From: JADLDB01 sp040755835
Lineage (GTDB): Bacteria > Myxococcota > Myxococcia > Myxococcales > Myxococcaceae
Direction of reading: 5' to 3'
Length of the DNA stretch: 64,000 nt
Assembly: GCA_040755835.1 (NCBI GenBank)
Contig: JBFMAB010000100.1
Location: forward strand, 186,001 to 250,000
This document shows, in pieces, positions 34,178-44,090 of this stretch. The position numbers and the translations under genes were made by a program. The notes beneath the pieces were generated by a model. That model did no database searches. It saw only the letters and a list, made by a program, of their open reading frames with translations, and was not told the DNA's origin. Numbering within the stretch: position 1 is the stretch's first letter; every line of letters starts with the position of its first letter.

Positions 34178-34729
34178 ATGCCGACCATCGTTCAGAACGA
34201 GGGATCCCTTCGGTTCTCCTTTGGTGCCCGCGATGTTTTCAAATGGGACGAGCATCGCGCCTTCATGGACGGCGTTCGTCGGCTGCAGAAGACGAAGGCA
34301 GTGGATTTTGTGGTAGCGCTGTTGGACGACGCCATTGCGCTGGTTGAGGTCAAGGACTTCCGGGGTTACCGGAGAGAGAACCGAAAGCGGATTCGAACGG
34401 GCGAGCTCGCGCAGGAGGTGGCCGAGAAGGTCCGAGACTCGCTGTCTGGTCTCTTCTGGGCCAGTCGGAGGGAGCATGACCAGGGCGAGGTGGCCCGCGC
34501 CGCTGCTCTGGTCAGCCGGCGTGAGACACCCAGGGTCAAGGTCGTGGCCTGGATCGAAGACGACCGGCTGGACGCAGCCGCTGCCTCGGCTCTGCAAGCC
34601 GAAATCCAGCGTATGGTCCGCACTTTTCTGGCGGCAAAAGTGGTCGTCACCTCGACTCGGCTGGAAACGATGTCAACGGCGCCGCTTCGTTGGATTGAAG
34701 TCGTCAGCCTCAGTTCACCGCGCCGGTGA
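34178..34729 (+). CDS. PD-(D/E)XK nuclease-like protein (probable defence gene B)
   Basis: 183 residues. AVDFVV with Asp43 and, 13 residues on, LVEVKDF with Glu57-x-Lys59 form a D...ExK motif on adjacent strands, the active site of the PD-(D/E)XK nuclease superfamily. Glu25 in the preceding helix could be the usual first acidic residue. PRVKVVAWIEDD fits the next core strand, and the helix DAAAASALQAEIQRMV follows. I recognise no named family. It starts directly after the ATPase stop (TGA-ATG), so the two are co-translated. It has the same low-GC composition. The last 20 bases overlap the 3' end of the lipid kinase gene on the other strand. Confidence 0.75.
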   Translation: MPTIVQNEGSLRFSFGARDVFKWDEHRAFMDGVRRLQKTKAVDFVVALLDDAIALVEVKDFRGYRRENRKRIRTGELAQEVAEKVRDSLSGLFWASRREHDQGEVARAAALVSRRETPRVKVVAWIEDDRLDAAAASALQAEIQRMVRTFLAAKVVVTSTRLETMSTAPLRWIEVVSLSSPRR

Positions 34730-35798
34730 AGTCGACCAACTCGATCGGATCCGGCGCCACCTCGAGGTGCAGATCCCGCCGGTAGCCTTCGGCGTCACCG
34801 GCCACCTGCAGCGGCATCTCGCGGCTGAAGTGGATGAAGACCTCCTGCGTGAGGAAGTCCTTGATGCCGTCGGGGAACCAGTTGCCCTTCCACATGCGGC
34901 CCAGGTTCGCGAGGATCGCGGTCGCCGGCACCGTCGCCACCCGCAGGTTCATCATGCCGCGGCGCTTGCCCGCGAACGGGAACATCTTCAGCTCGAAGCC
35001 GTAGTACGGCACCGTGCCGGCCGCGGCCATCTTCAGCGGGCCGGAGTAGAGCGTCTCGCCCGGTTGAATCGGATCCCCCATCGGCTTGCCGTCGGGGCCC
35101 ATGCGGTAGGCGACGCCGCGGCCGTTGACGACCTCGCACTCCACCGCCGCCGAGTGCGTCAGGTAGTAGGGCACCGTCTTGAAGGCGACCGAGGTGAAGT
35201 AGCCGCCGGCGCCCGTCATCAGCCGCGACAGCGGCCCGTTGGCCAGGTTCTTCTTCACCCAGAGGTAGTCGTTGAGCAGCTTGCCGTCCATGCCGAGGCC
35301 GGCGAACGGCGCGCGCTTGCCGTCGACGAGCAGCATGTCCACCGTGCGGTAGCCCGGCACCTCGCCGGCGCGCGCGCGCAGCACGTCGTCGACGATGCCG
35401 TCGCCCTTGAGCGGCGAGGCCGACACCAGGGCCGCCACCGAGTTGCCCGTGCCCAGCTTGAGCACGCCGAAGCGCGGCGTCGGCGTGGGGTGGTGGTGCC
35501 GGCGCAGCGCCACCTGGTTCAGGATCTCGTTCACGAAGCAGGTGACCGTGCCGTCGCCGCCCCCGAGGAAAACGGTGTGGTAGCCGCCGTCCACCACCGC
35601 CTGGGCGATGCGCCGCGCGTCCAACTCGCTGCGCGACAGGAACAGATCCCCTTCGGGCACCACGTGCGACAGCGCCCGCACCACCTTCGGTGTCACCTTG
35701 CGCGCGTTGGCGTTGAGCAGCACCGCCACACGGTGATCCGCCGCCAGCCGCGGCGGCACCAACTCGAACGCTGCCGTCCGAAAGGGTTGGACCCACAT
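34710..35798 (-). CDS. Diacylglycerol/sphingosine kinase-family lipid kinase
   Basis: 362 residues from the ATG at 35798 (MWVQPFRTAAF). VAVLLNANARKVTPK begins the DAGK catalytic fold, and TVFLGGGDGTVTCFVNEIL is the nucleotide-binding GGDGT motif. A second beta-sandwich domain follows (APFAGLGMDGKLLNDYL, KPMGDPIQPGETLY). The C-terminal part contains RDLHLEVAPDPIEL. Members phosphorylate diacylglycerol or related lipids at the membrane. In-frame codons upstream to 35933 give an arginine-rich tail without similarity and are not used. Its end overlaps the nuclease-like gene by 20 bases, tail to tail. Confidence 0.88.
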   Translation of the reverse strand: MWVQPFRTAAFELVPPRLAADHRVAVLLNANARKVTPKVVRALSHVVPEGDLFLSRSELDARRIAQAVVDGGYHTVFLGGGDGTVTCFVNEILNQVALRRHHHPTPTPRFGVLKLGTGNSVAALVSASPLKGDGIVDDVLRARAGEVPGYRTVDMLLVDGKRAPFAGLGMDGKLLNDYLWVKKNLANGPLSRLMTGAGGYFTSVAFKTVPYYLTHSAAVECEVVNGRGVAYRMGPDGKPMGDPIQPGETLYSGPLKMAAAGTVPYYGFELKMFPFAGKRRGMMNLRVATVPATAILANLGRMWKGNWFPDGIKDFLTQEVFIHFSREMPLQVAGDAEGYRRDLHLEVAPDPIELVDFTGAVN

Positions 35799-35990
35799 AC
35801 CCGGCCTCCAGGGTCGGCCCCCCGCCGACGTCCGTCTCGGCCCCGCTCCCAGCACAACCCTTGCCAGATGACTCGACGCGTTAAGTCTTTGAAACAGCGA
35901 GGTAACGCGCGCTGCGTCACGGACTCGTTGCAACCCGGCGGTGGCAGCAACCGCGAAGTCGCGTTCGCACCGGACTGAAAAAAACGGGCG

Positions 35991-36018
35991 TTGACGTGGA
36001 AGACCCGCTGGTTAGGTT
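35991..36018 (+). promoter_or_regulatory. Possible sigma-70 promoter of dnaK
   Basis: TTGACG (35991-35996), a 16-base spacer and TAGGTT (36013-36018) lie about 60 bases upstream of the dnaK start. The -35 is good; the -10 is weak. No CIRCE element is visible. Confidence 0.4.
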
Positions 36019-36077
36019 GCGCTCGTCGACGGTCGAAGAAAAAAGTCCGTCAGATCAGGGGATTGGAGAATACGCAC

Positions 36078-37982
<1,905 letters not shown>

Positions 37983-38007
37983 GCGCGCGCGAGGCGTGAC
38001 AGACCAG

Positions 38008-38048
38008 GGGGCGCATCCTCACGCGGGGTGCGCCCCTCGTTTTTTTTT
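38008..38048 (+). terminator. Rho-independent terminator of dnaK
   Basis: An 8-base stem (38008-38015 with 38029-38036) and a 13-base loop are followed by CG and a run of nine T. It lies about 25 bases after the dnaK stop. Confidence 0.9.
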
Positions 38049-38242
38049 CCGTTCTCCCGGGCGCGCCCGGAGCTGAAGCTGAGGGGCGGAGACGACAGCG
38101 CGGCTTCCACACCGGGCCGCACCCGCGACGACACGCAGCGTTCCAACCGCCGGGGCTCTGTCGGACAGGGAGGGTGCGCCCACATCGCCCGCCAGTGGCG
38201 CCGTTCCCGCGCGTGGGGGCGGGCCTCTACAGTGCGGCGGCC

Positions 38243-40120
38243 ATGTTCGGACTCGAAGTGGTGCGGAAGGTGGCGGACGGATCCGCGGTCGAGGCGTTCC
38301 TCGCGAAGAGCGGCGTTCACCAGGTCCTCGTGCAGGTGAGCCGGCCGGAGCTCGCGGGCGATCCGGAGTTGTACGGCCGCTTCCTCGATCAGACGCGCGC
38401 GACGACGAAGGCCCTCGCGCACCCGTCGCTCCTCACCCCCCGCGTCTCGCACTGTTCGAAGGACGGCCGCTTCGTCCTGATGACGGAGCCGGTCAGCGGC
38501 CGCACCGCGGTCGATCACCTGCGCGAGCGCGGGCCGCTGGGGGTCGAGGAGGCCGCGCGCTGGGCGTCGAAGCTGTGCGACGGGCTCGAGTACCTCCACG
38601 AGCACGGGCTGGTGCACGGGCACCTCTCGCCGGGGAACGTCTTCCTCGACGGAGATCCCGCCCGGCCCGAGGTGCGGTTGCTCGACACCGGGCTCCTGCT
38701 GTTCCGCGCGGCGCGCAGCCTCAAGTCGGTGGCGGGCCTGGTGCTGGTGCCGCCGGAGTACCTCTCGCCCGAGCGCGTCGCCGGCCAGCGGGCCACCGTT
38801 CGCAGCGACGTGTACGGGCTGGGCGTGCTGCTGTTCGAGCTCCTCACCGGCGCGCCGCCCTTCCGCGGGCGCGACCACGACGAGACGCGCGATCTCCACC
38901 TCACCTCGCCGATGCCGGACCTGCCCGAGCGCGTGGCCGCGTGGGACGCGGTGCTGCGCCGGTGCTTCGCGAAGGAGCCGGAGGATCGCTTCGGCTCGAT
39001 GGCCGAACTGCGCGCCGCGGTGCGGGACCTGGAGCGGCCCGTGCTGCTGACCCGCGCGCCAGTGGCGCCGCCGCCGCCGGAGTTGGACGACGTGTCCTTC
39101 GTGTCGGTGCCGTCGGCGCCGGCGACGCGGAAGCTGCAGGCCGGGGCGACGCTGGGCAGCTACCTGCTCGAGGCGCCGCTGGGTGAGGGCGGCATGGGCC
39201 AGGTCTTCGTGGCGACGCACCGCACGCTGGGCCGCAAGGTGGCGATCAAGGTGCTCAAGCCAGAGCTCGCGCGCGATCCCGCGCAGGTGATGCGCTTCGT
39301 GCAGGAAGCGCAGGCCGTCAACCGCGTCAACCACCCGCACATCGTCCAGGTGCATGACCTGGTGCAGGAGCCTCCCGCCGAGGGCGGCCGAACGTACTTC
39401 GTCATGGAGCTGCTCGACGGCGTGTCGCTCAAGGCCCTCGGCAGGCAGGGGCCGGTGGAGCTCCGGCGGGCGATCCGCTTCATCCGCCAGGCGGCCGACG
39501 CGCTGGCCGCGGCGCACGACGTCGGCGTCGTCCACCGCGACGTAAAGCCGGACAACCTCATCGTCGTGCGGGACGAGGCCGGGGGTGAGCAGGTGAAGGT
39601 GCTGGACTTCGGCGTGGCGCGTGTGCGCGACGCGAGCCGGGCCGACCTGCGCACCACGCGCGCCGGGCAGGTCGTGGGCACCCCGCTGTGGATGGCGCCA
39701 GAGCAGATCCTCGGCCGCGACGTCGACGCCCGCGCCGACGTGTACTCGCTGATGAGCTGCCTCTACGTGCTGCTGGCCCGGCGCTTCCCGTTCGACGGCG
39801 CGTCCATGTCCGACGTGGTGATGCAGCGCCTCGAGCGCGAGGCGAAGCCGCTCGGCGCGCACACCTTCCTCGGAGAGCCGGTGCCGAAGCCGCTGCAGCA
39901 GCTGATGAGCGAGTGCCTCGCGCGCGATCTCTCGAAGCGCCCGAAGTCGATGGGGGAGGTGGCGGAGCGTCTGCGCGACGTCGAGTCCACGCTGTGCACG
40001 CACGTCACCAGCCCCTTCGAGGCTCAGGCGGCGCCGAAGCGCTCCTGGGCGCGGTGGATCGCGCTCGGGGCGTCCGGCGGCGCGCTGGTGGCGATCGCGG
40101 CGCGCTTCCTGCTCGGGTAG
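38243..40120 (+). CDS. Membrane Ser/Thr protein kinase with N-terminal pseudokinase domain
   Basis: 625 residues. Residues ~1-265 have a protein-kinase fold without catalytic residues: HGHLSPGN (125-132) stands where HRDxKPxN should be, DTG (148) replaces DFG, and there is no VAIK lysine, yet VPPEYLSPER and RSDVYGLGVLLFELLTG are well kept. Residues ~302-575 form an intact kinase (GEGGMGQV, VAIKVLK, HRDVKPDN near 430, DFG near 454, GTPLWMAPEQ). A C-terminal helix (~605-624) anchors it, leaving both domains cytoplasmic. Myxobacteria have many such kinases; the tandem pseudokinase is unusual. The start at 38243 begins right at the fold. Partners are unknown. Confidence 0.92.
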   Translation: MFGLEVVRKVADGSAVEAFLAKSGVHQVLVQVSRPELAGDPELYGRFLDQTRATTKALAHPSLLTPRVSHCSKDGRFVLMTEPVSGRTAVDHLRERGPLGVEEAARWASKLCDGLEYLHEHGLVHGHLSPGNVFLDGDPARPEVRLLDTGLLLFRAARSLKSVAGLVLVPPEYLSPERVAGQRATVRSDVYGLGVLLFELLTGAPPFRGRDHDETRDLHLTSPMPDLPERVAAWDAVLRRCFAKEPEDRFGSMAELRAAVRDLERPVLLTRAPVAPPPPELDDVSFVSVPSAPATRKLQAGATLGSYLLEAPLGEGGMGQVFVATHRTLGRKVAIKVLKPELARDPAQVMRFVQEAQAVNRVNHPHIVQVHDLVQEPPAEGGRTYFVMELLDGVSLKALGRQGPVELRRAIRFIRQAADALAAAHDVGVVHRDVKPDNLIVVRDEAGGEQVKVLDFGVARVRDASRADLRTTRAGQVVGTPLWMAPEQILGRDVDARADVYSLMSCLYVLLARRFPFDGASMSDVVMQRLEREAKPLGAHTFLGEPVPKPLQQLMSECLARDLSKRPKSMGEVAERLRDVESTLCTHVTSPFEAQAAPKRSWARWIALGASGGALVAIAARFLLG

Positions 40121-40126
40121 CGCGGC

Positions 40127-41050
40127 TCAGGCGACGAGCCGCTGGAGGAGCGCGCGCACGGTGAGCGGGCTGGAGCCTTCGGCCTTGTTGTTGACGATGA
40201 CGGTGAGGCGGTGGCCGCCGGCCCGGCAGGCCTTCCACAGCGCGGCGACGTCGGCGCGCATGGCCTCGTCGGGCGCCTGCAGGCGATCGAACGGCGCGAA
40301 GGCCTCGCGCGCCTCCTCGTAGCCTACGCCCTGCGGCAGCATGAGGCGCGTCACCACGTGCGGGGCCGTCAGCACGTTGGCCATGGCGAGCTGTTCGCGG
40401 ATGGGCGGCATGCGCTCCCAGTGGTTCAGTACGTGGGCGACGCCGTTGCGGGTGAGCGCGGCGAGGTAGTTGGGCGTGAGCAGCTCGGCGTTGCGCAGCT
40501 CGACCGCGTACTCGTAGCCCTTCGGCAGCTGCCCGAAGAAGCGGTCCAGCTTCTCCGCGAAGGCGTTGGGCCGCGGCAGCTCGTGCGGCCTGAGCGGCGG
40601 CAGCTGGAAGAGCAGTGGCCCGAGGTGCGCGCCGAAGGACTGCTCGATGGGCAGCAGCACCGAGTCCTTGAAGAAGCCCGCGTCGAAGGCTTGCGGGTTG
40701 GGCGCGCGCGACTTCGGGTCGAGCGGGCTGGTGACGGCGTTCCACACTTTCACCACGCAGCGGAACCCGGCGGGGAGCTGCTTCGCGTAGCCGGCGTACT
40801 CGTCGGCGGTGAGGGGCGCATAGAAGGCGCGATCGATGGCGACGGTGTTGAAGAGCGGGTGGCGCGCGTACTCCTCGAGTCCGCGGGCGACCAGCTCCTC
40901 CTGCGTCGGGTTGCCGCGGTAGACGATTCCCGCCCAGCCGCGGAACGTCCAACTCGAGGTGCCGAGGAAGAGGCCCGGAGGGCGCTTCGCCGCCAGCGCG
41001 GCGTCCGCGCTTACGTCCAGCGGTGGCGGGGGGAAGAGATCGTACTGCAT
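40127..41050 (-). CDS. DUF72 family protein (YecE-like)
   Basis: 307 residues from the ATG at 41050 (MQYDLFPPPP). A TIM-barrel DUF72 protein: FLGTSSWTFRGWAGIVY, FNTVAIDRAFYAPLT, FRCVVKVWNAVTSP, FQLPP, AVELRNAEL, RLTVIVNNKAEGSSPLTVRALLQRL. Function unknown. An in-frame upstream start at 41101 would add 17 residues, but that stretch (SLTPNLSPDEGE) is the translation of a REP-like palindrome, so it is rejected. It is convergent with the kinase, six bases away. Confidence 0.92.
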   Translation of the reverse strand: MQYDLFPPPPLDVSADAALAAKRPPGLFLGTSSWTFRGWAGIVYRGNPTQEELVARGLEEYARHPLFNTVAIDRAFYAPLTADEYAGYAKQLPAGFRCVVKVWNAVTSPLDPKSRAPNPQAFDAGFFKDSVLLPIEQSFGAHLGPLLFQLPPLRPHELPRPNAFAEKLDRFFGQLPKGYEYAVELRNAELLTPNYLAALTRNGVAHVLNHWERMPPIREQLAMANVLTAPHVVTRLMLPQGVGYEEAREAFAPFDRLQAPDEAMRADVAALWKACRAGGHRLTVIVNNKAEGSSPLTVRALLQRLVA

Positions 41051-41061
41051 CTGACGCGCTG

Positions 41062-41098
41062 CCTCTCCCTCGTCGGGGGAGAGGTTTGGGGTGAGGGA
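41062..41098. repeat. REP-like palindrome, copy 1
   Basis: CCTCTCCC (41062-41069) pairs with GGGAGAGG (41077-41084), followed by TTTGGGGTGAGGG. Similar CTCTCCC...GGGAGAGG...GGGGTGAGG units occur at 52737 and 57035 in this window. It lies between the molybdopterin gene stop and the DUF72 start. Confidence 0.65.
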
Positions 41099-41105
41099 CA
41101 AGAAA

Positions 41106-43322
41106 CTACGACTGTGGCAGGCCCGACCAGCTCGACGGATCCTGCGGCCCCGCCGCCGGCTTCACGTCGACGTCGAACCCGGTCAAATGCGCCATGCCGG
41201 ACACGCGCTCGAGGCGATCAGGCCCGTCGGCCGCGAGGAGGTTCACGTTCACGCCGCGCGTCTTGCTGGCGACGGACAGCCCCGACGCGTGCTGGTGGCC
41301 CCAGCCGTGGGGCAGGGCGACGGTGCCGGGCATCAGGTCGGCGAGCAGCCTCACCGGCACGCGCACGGTCGCGGTGTCGGTGGACACGTCGGCGAAGGCG
41401 CCGTCGGTGAGGCCCGCGCGCGCGGCATCGTCCGGGTGCATGTAGAGGTGGTTGGTGGCCTCGTGGACGAACTCCTCGACGTTGTGCGTCCAGGAGTTGT
41501 GCGTCTGCACGGCCCGCCTGGTGATGAGCTTCAACCGGCCCAGCGCCCGGCGCTCGCGCTCGAAGTCGCCGGCGAGCTTCTTCGCCTGCTCGAGGAGGAT
41601 GGGCGAGTCGAGGCGCACCCTCTTCGAGTCGGTGAGCAGCCGCTTCCCCACGAAGTCCTCGGGCGCGTGGCGTTCGCGCAGGCGCCCGTGCGGGTGCTCG
41701 AGCAGCGCGTCGAACGAGCCCTGGCCGGTGACGCGCAGGAGCAACGACAGCAGCGCCTCCTGCGGAAGCGACGGCTGCCGGTCCCTCCGGAACAGCCGCG
41801 AGTTGAGCCACAGCAGCCCCTCGAGCAGCTTCTGCGCGAAGCCCGAGCCGAAGAGGTCGACGCCGGCGGCCTTGCACAGCTGGAGGTAGATGGTCGCCTC
41901 GTCGCGCTGCTCGCCGTCGGGCTCGACCACCGCGCGCGTGGCCTGCAGGTACGGCTTCTTCTGCAGCCCCAGCATCAGCGGGAAGATGAACGGCAGGTCC
42001 GGGCGCTCGAGCGGCGTCGTGGCCGGCAGGACGTAGTGCGCCAGGCTGCCGGTCTCGTTTCTGAAGAGGTCGATCGTCACCAGCAGCTCGAGCTCGCCGA
42101 AGGCCTTCTTGAGCCGCCCGGCGTTGGCCATGGTGATGAGCGGGTTGCCGCCGGTGACGAAGAGCGCGCGCACCTGCTTGTCGCCCGGAGTGAGGATCTC
42201 GTCCGCCAGCACGCCGCCGGGGAAAGCGTCGTTGACGGACTGGAAGTCGCCGACGCGTGAGCGATCGGTCCGCACCAGGACGCCGTTCTTCTTCCCGAAG
42301 GCGGGGAAGTCGATGATCCCGCGCCCGACGAGCGTGCCGCCGCGGCGATCCAGGTTGCCCGACAGCGCGTTGATCGCCTCCTGCAGCCAGAAGGCGAGCG
42401 AGCCGTTGGTTCCCATGTTGACGCCGGTGGAGGAGTACAGCGCCGCGCCCTTCGCCGTGCGGTAGGCGTGCACCAGCTGCTTCAGCACCGGCGCCGGCAC
42501 CTGCGTCACCTCGGCGGTGCGCTCGGCGGGCCACTCGCGGGCCAACGCCAGCACCTCGTCGACTCCGCTCGCCAGGGCCTGCGCGCGCGCCCGATCGACG
42601 CCGCCCTGCGCCTCGAGCTCGTGCAGGAAGGACAGGTAGAAGAAGACGTCGGTGTTGGGGCGGATGAAGACGTGCTGGTCGGCCAGCTTCGCCGTCTCGG
42701 TGCGCCGCGGGTCGACCACGATCAGGCGCGCGCCGCGCTCGCGCAGCTCTTGCAGCGTGCGGCCGGGGTTCGGCACCTGCAGGAAGCTCCACTTCGAGAT
42801 GACCGGGTTCGCGCCGACGATGATCAGGCACTCGAGGTGGTCGAGGTCGGGGAACGGCTGGGTGAAGGGGAAACCGTAGATCTCCTTCGCCACCGCGAAC
42901 TTGTTGGCGCAGTCCTGCGTGGCCGACGCGTACATCGACTTCGAGCCGACGCCGGTCATGAAGCCCTGGGCGAAGACGGGGTGCAGCACGCCGAAACCCG
43001 CCGCGGTGCCGACGTACATCGCGATCGAGTCGGGGCCGCGCGCGGCCCGCAGCGCCTTCACCTTCGCGCCGATCTCCTCGAGCGCCTGATCCCACGAGAT
43101 GCGGTTCCACTTCGCGCCCACGCGCTTCATCGGGAAGCGCAGGCGGTCGGGCGAGTCGTAGAGCCGCGCCTGCTTGAGGCCCTTGGGACACGCGAAGCCG
43201 CGCGTGGCGACGTGCGCGTGATCCGGGTGGATCGCGATGACGCGGTTGTTCTTCACTGTGACCTCGAGGCCGCAGAGGGCCTCGCAGATGCGACAAAACG
43301 TGGTGTGGGTGCCGTCGGCCAT
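41106..43322 (-). CDS. Molybdopterin-dependent oxidoreductase (formate dehydrogenase/BisC-like)
   Basis: 738 residues. The N-terminal 4Fe-4S site is Cys10, Cys13, Cys17 and Cys45 (TTFCRICEALCGLEV, then GFACPKG). The molybdopterin-binding core follows, with IIVGANPVISKW and RLIVVDPRRTETAKLADQHV, and the C-terminal dinucleotide-binding domain ends near MPGTVALPHGWGHQ. The Mo ligand is probably the Cys of SATQDCANKF. Family members oxidise formate or reduce small oxo compounds in complexes. No electron-transfer or membrane subunit is encoded beside it, so it may be a soluble or stand-alone type; the substrate is unknown. The ATG at 43322 sits 9 residues before the first cysteine, and the long open frame upstream is a shadow of the MocR remnant. 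Confidence 0.92.
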   Translation of the reverse strand: MADGTHTTFCRICEALCGLEVTVKNNRVIAIHPDHAHVATRGFACPKGLKQARLYDSPDRLRFPMKRVGAKWNRISWDQALEEIGAKVKALRAARGPDSIAMYVGTAAGFGVLHPVFAQGFMTGVGSKSMYASATQDCANKFAVAKEIYGFPFTQPFPDLDHLECLIIVGANPVISKWSFLQVPNPGRTLQELRERGARLIVVDPRRTETAKLADQHVFIRPNTDVFFYLSFLHELEAQGGVDRARAQALASGVDEVLALAREWPAERTAEVTQVPAPVLKQLVHAYRTAKGAALYSSTGVNMGTNGSLAFWLQEAINALSGNLDRRGGTLVGRGIIDFPAFGKKNGVLVRTDRSRVGDFQSVNDAFPGGVLADEILTPGDKQVRALFVTGGNPLITMANAGRLKKAFGELELLVTIDLFRNETGSLAHYVLPATTPLERPDLPFIFPLMLGLQKKPYLQATRAVVEPDGEQRDEATIYLQLCKAAGVDLFGSGFAQKLLEGLLWLNSRLFRRDRQPSLPQEALLSLLLRVTGQGSFDALLEHPHGRLRERHAPEDFVGKRLLTDSKRVRLDSPILLEQAKKLAGDFERERRALGRLKLITRRAVQTHNSWTHNVEEFVHEATNHLYMHPDDAARAGLTDGAFADVSTDTATVRVPVRLLADLMPGTVALPHGWGHQHASGLSVASKTRGVNVNLLAADGPDRLERVSGMAHLTGFDVDVKPAAGPQDPSSWSGLPQS

Positions 43323-43369
43323 GAGTGCGGCGCTCTTTACCGACGAGCGGTCGCCCGCGCACGGCAAGG

Positions 43370-43940
43370 TCAACGCCCCCGCGCGGCGAGGCCCGACGCC
43401 AGCGTGCCCACGGTGGCGATCGCCTGCGCGGTGCGGTCGCTCCAGGGGAAGCCACACGAGAGGCGGATGTGGTTGGTGTACCGCTCCCGGGGGCTGAAGA
43501 TCGGCCCGGGCGCGATGCTGATGCCGTGCTCCAGCGCGCGCGCCTGCAGCGTGTACGCATCCACCCCGGGCGGCAGCTCGACCCACAGCACGAAGCCGCC
43601 GGCGGGGGCGGAGGCCCGGGTGCCCGCGGGGAAGCTGTGCGCCACGGCGGCCCGCGTGCGCTCCACCTGGGTCTGGAGCTGCCGGCGCAGCGTCGGGAGG
43701 CCCGTCGTGTCGCCGTAGCTGCCGCCCACGTCCTGCACCTCGCGCGCGATGGCGGCGAGGCGGCGGTTCAGCTGGCGGATCGGCAACAGCCCGGGAGACA
43801 CCTGCGCCGCGCCGAGCGGGATGATGGCGGGGTCGCGCATCGACTCCATGAGCGCGCGGACGCCCGGGCGCAGGGAGCCCCGGCGGATCGCCACGGCGAG
43901 CTCGTCGGCCAGCTGCTCCTAGAGGAGGCCCGTCGTCATG
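43370..43940 (-). pseudogene. Decayed MocR-type (GntR-aminotransferase) regulator
   Basis: Reading from an ATG at 43940, MTTGLL is followed by a TAG at 43919-43921 and then EQLADELAVAIRRGSLRPG, the start of a GntR winged helix, so the stop replaces the usual tyrosine of LYEQLA. The frame then jumps to VSPGLLPIRQLNRRL and GSYGDTTGLPTLRRQ (linker and first part of the aminotransferase domain), then to FPAGTRASAPAGGFVLWVEL and YTNHIRLSCGFPW (its C-terminus). The rest of the HTH and the PLP-lysine core are missing. A MocR is about 470 residues; about 174 are open here. Nonsense mutation plus two in-frame deletions make it inactive as a regulator. The divergent EamA gene was surely its target. Confidence 0.75.
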
Positions 43941-43948
43941 GAGCCGCA

Positions 43949-43982
43949 CTGTACCGGTGCAATTCCCGACCCACCGGTACAG
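43949..43982. promoter_or_regulatory. MocR-type operator, inverted pair
   Basis: CTGTACCGGTG (43949-43959) and CACCGGTACAG (43972-43982) are exact reverse complements across 12 bases. They lie between the MocR remnant and the EamA gene. Such TGTACCGGTACA-like sites are typical for GntR/MocR dimers. Confidence 0.65.
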
Positions 43983-44015
43983 ATGCCGGGGCCCGTCGAC
44001 CGGAACAGCCGACAG

Positions 44016-44028
44016 CTGTACCGGTACC
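44016..44028. promoter_or_regulatory. MocR-type operator, third half-site
   Basis: CTGTACCGGTACC repeats the first ten bases of the site at 43949 in direct orientation. It starts 44 bases after the start of the inverted half-site and lies about 63 bases before the EamA start. Confidence 0.6.
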
Positions 44029-44090
44029 GCCGGGGCCGCTCGTGCATCTGCCCTCTGGGCCCGTTAGGACGCAGGCTCACGTCACCTCCG

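Noticed and set aside
33130..34730. Low-GC cassette as a prophage or IS remnant
   Set aside because: No integrase, transposase, att-like repeats or tRNA at its borders; only the two genes differ in composition.
35934..36077. CIRCE or other HrcA site before dnaK
   Set aside because: I could not find the 9-base inverted repeat; only a weak sigma-70-like promoter is visible.
41051..41101. Upstream start of DUF72
   Set aside because: The extra residues are a translated REP-like palindrome, not part of the domain.
42600..43322. Selenocysteine in the molybdopterin enzyme
   Set aside because: There is no in-frame TGA in the coding region; a cysteine (QDCANK) is the likely metal ligand.
43425..43949. 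N-terminal extension of the molybdopterin enzyme to 43949
   Set aside because: That stretch is an out-of-frame reading of the MocR remnant; the iron-sulfur motif begins nine residues after the ATG at 43322.
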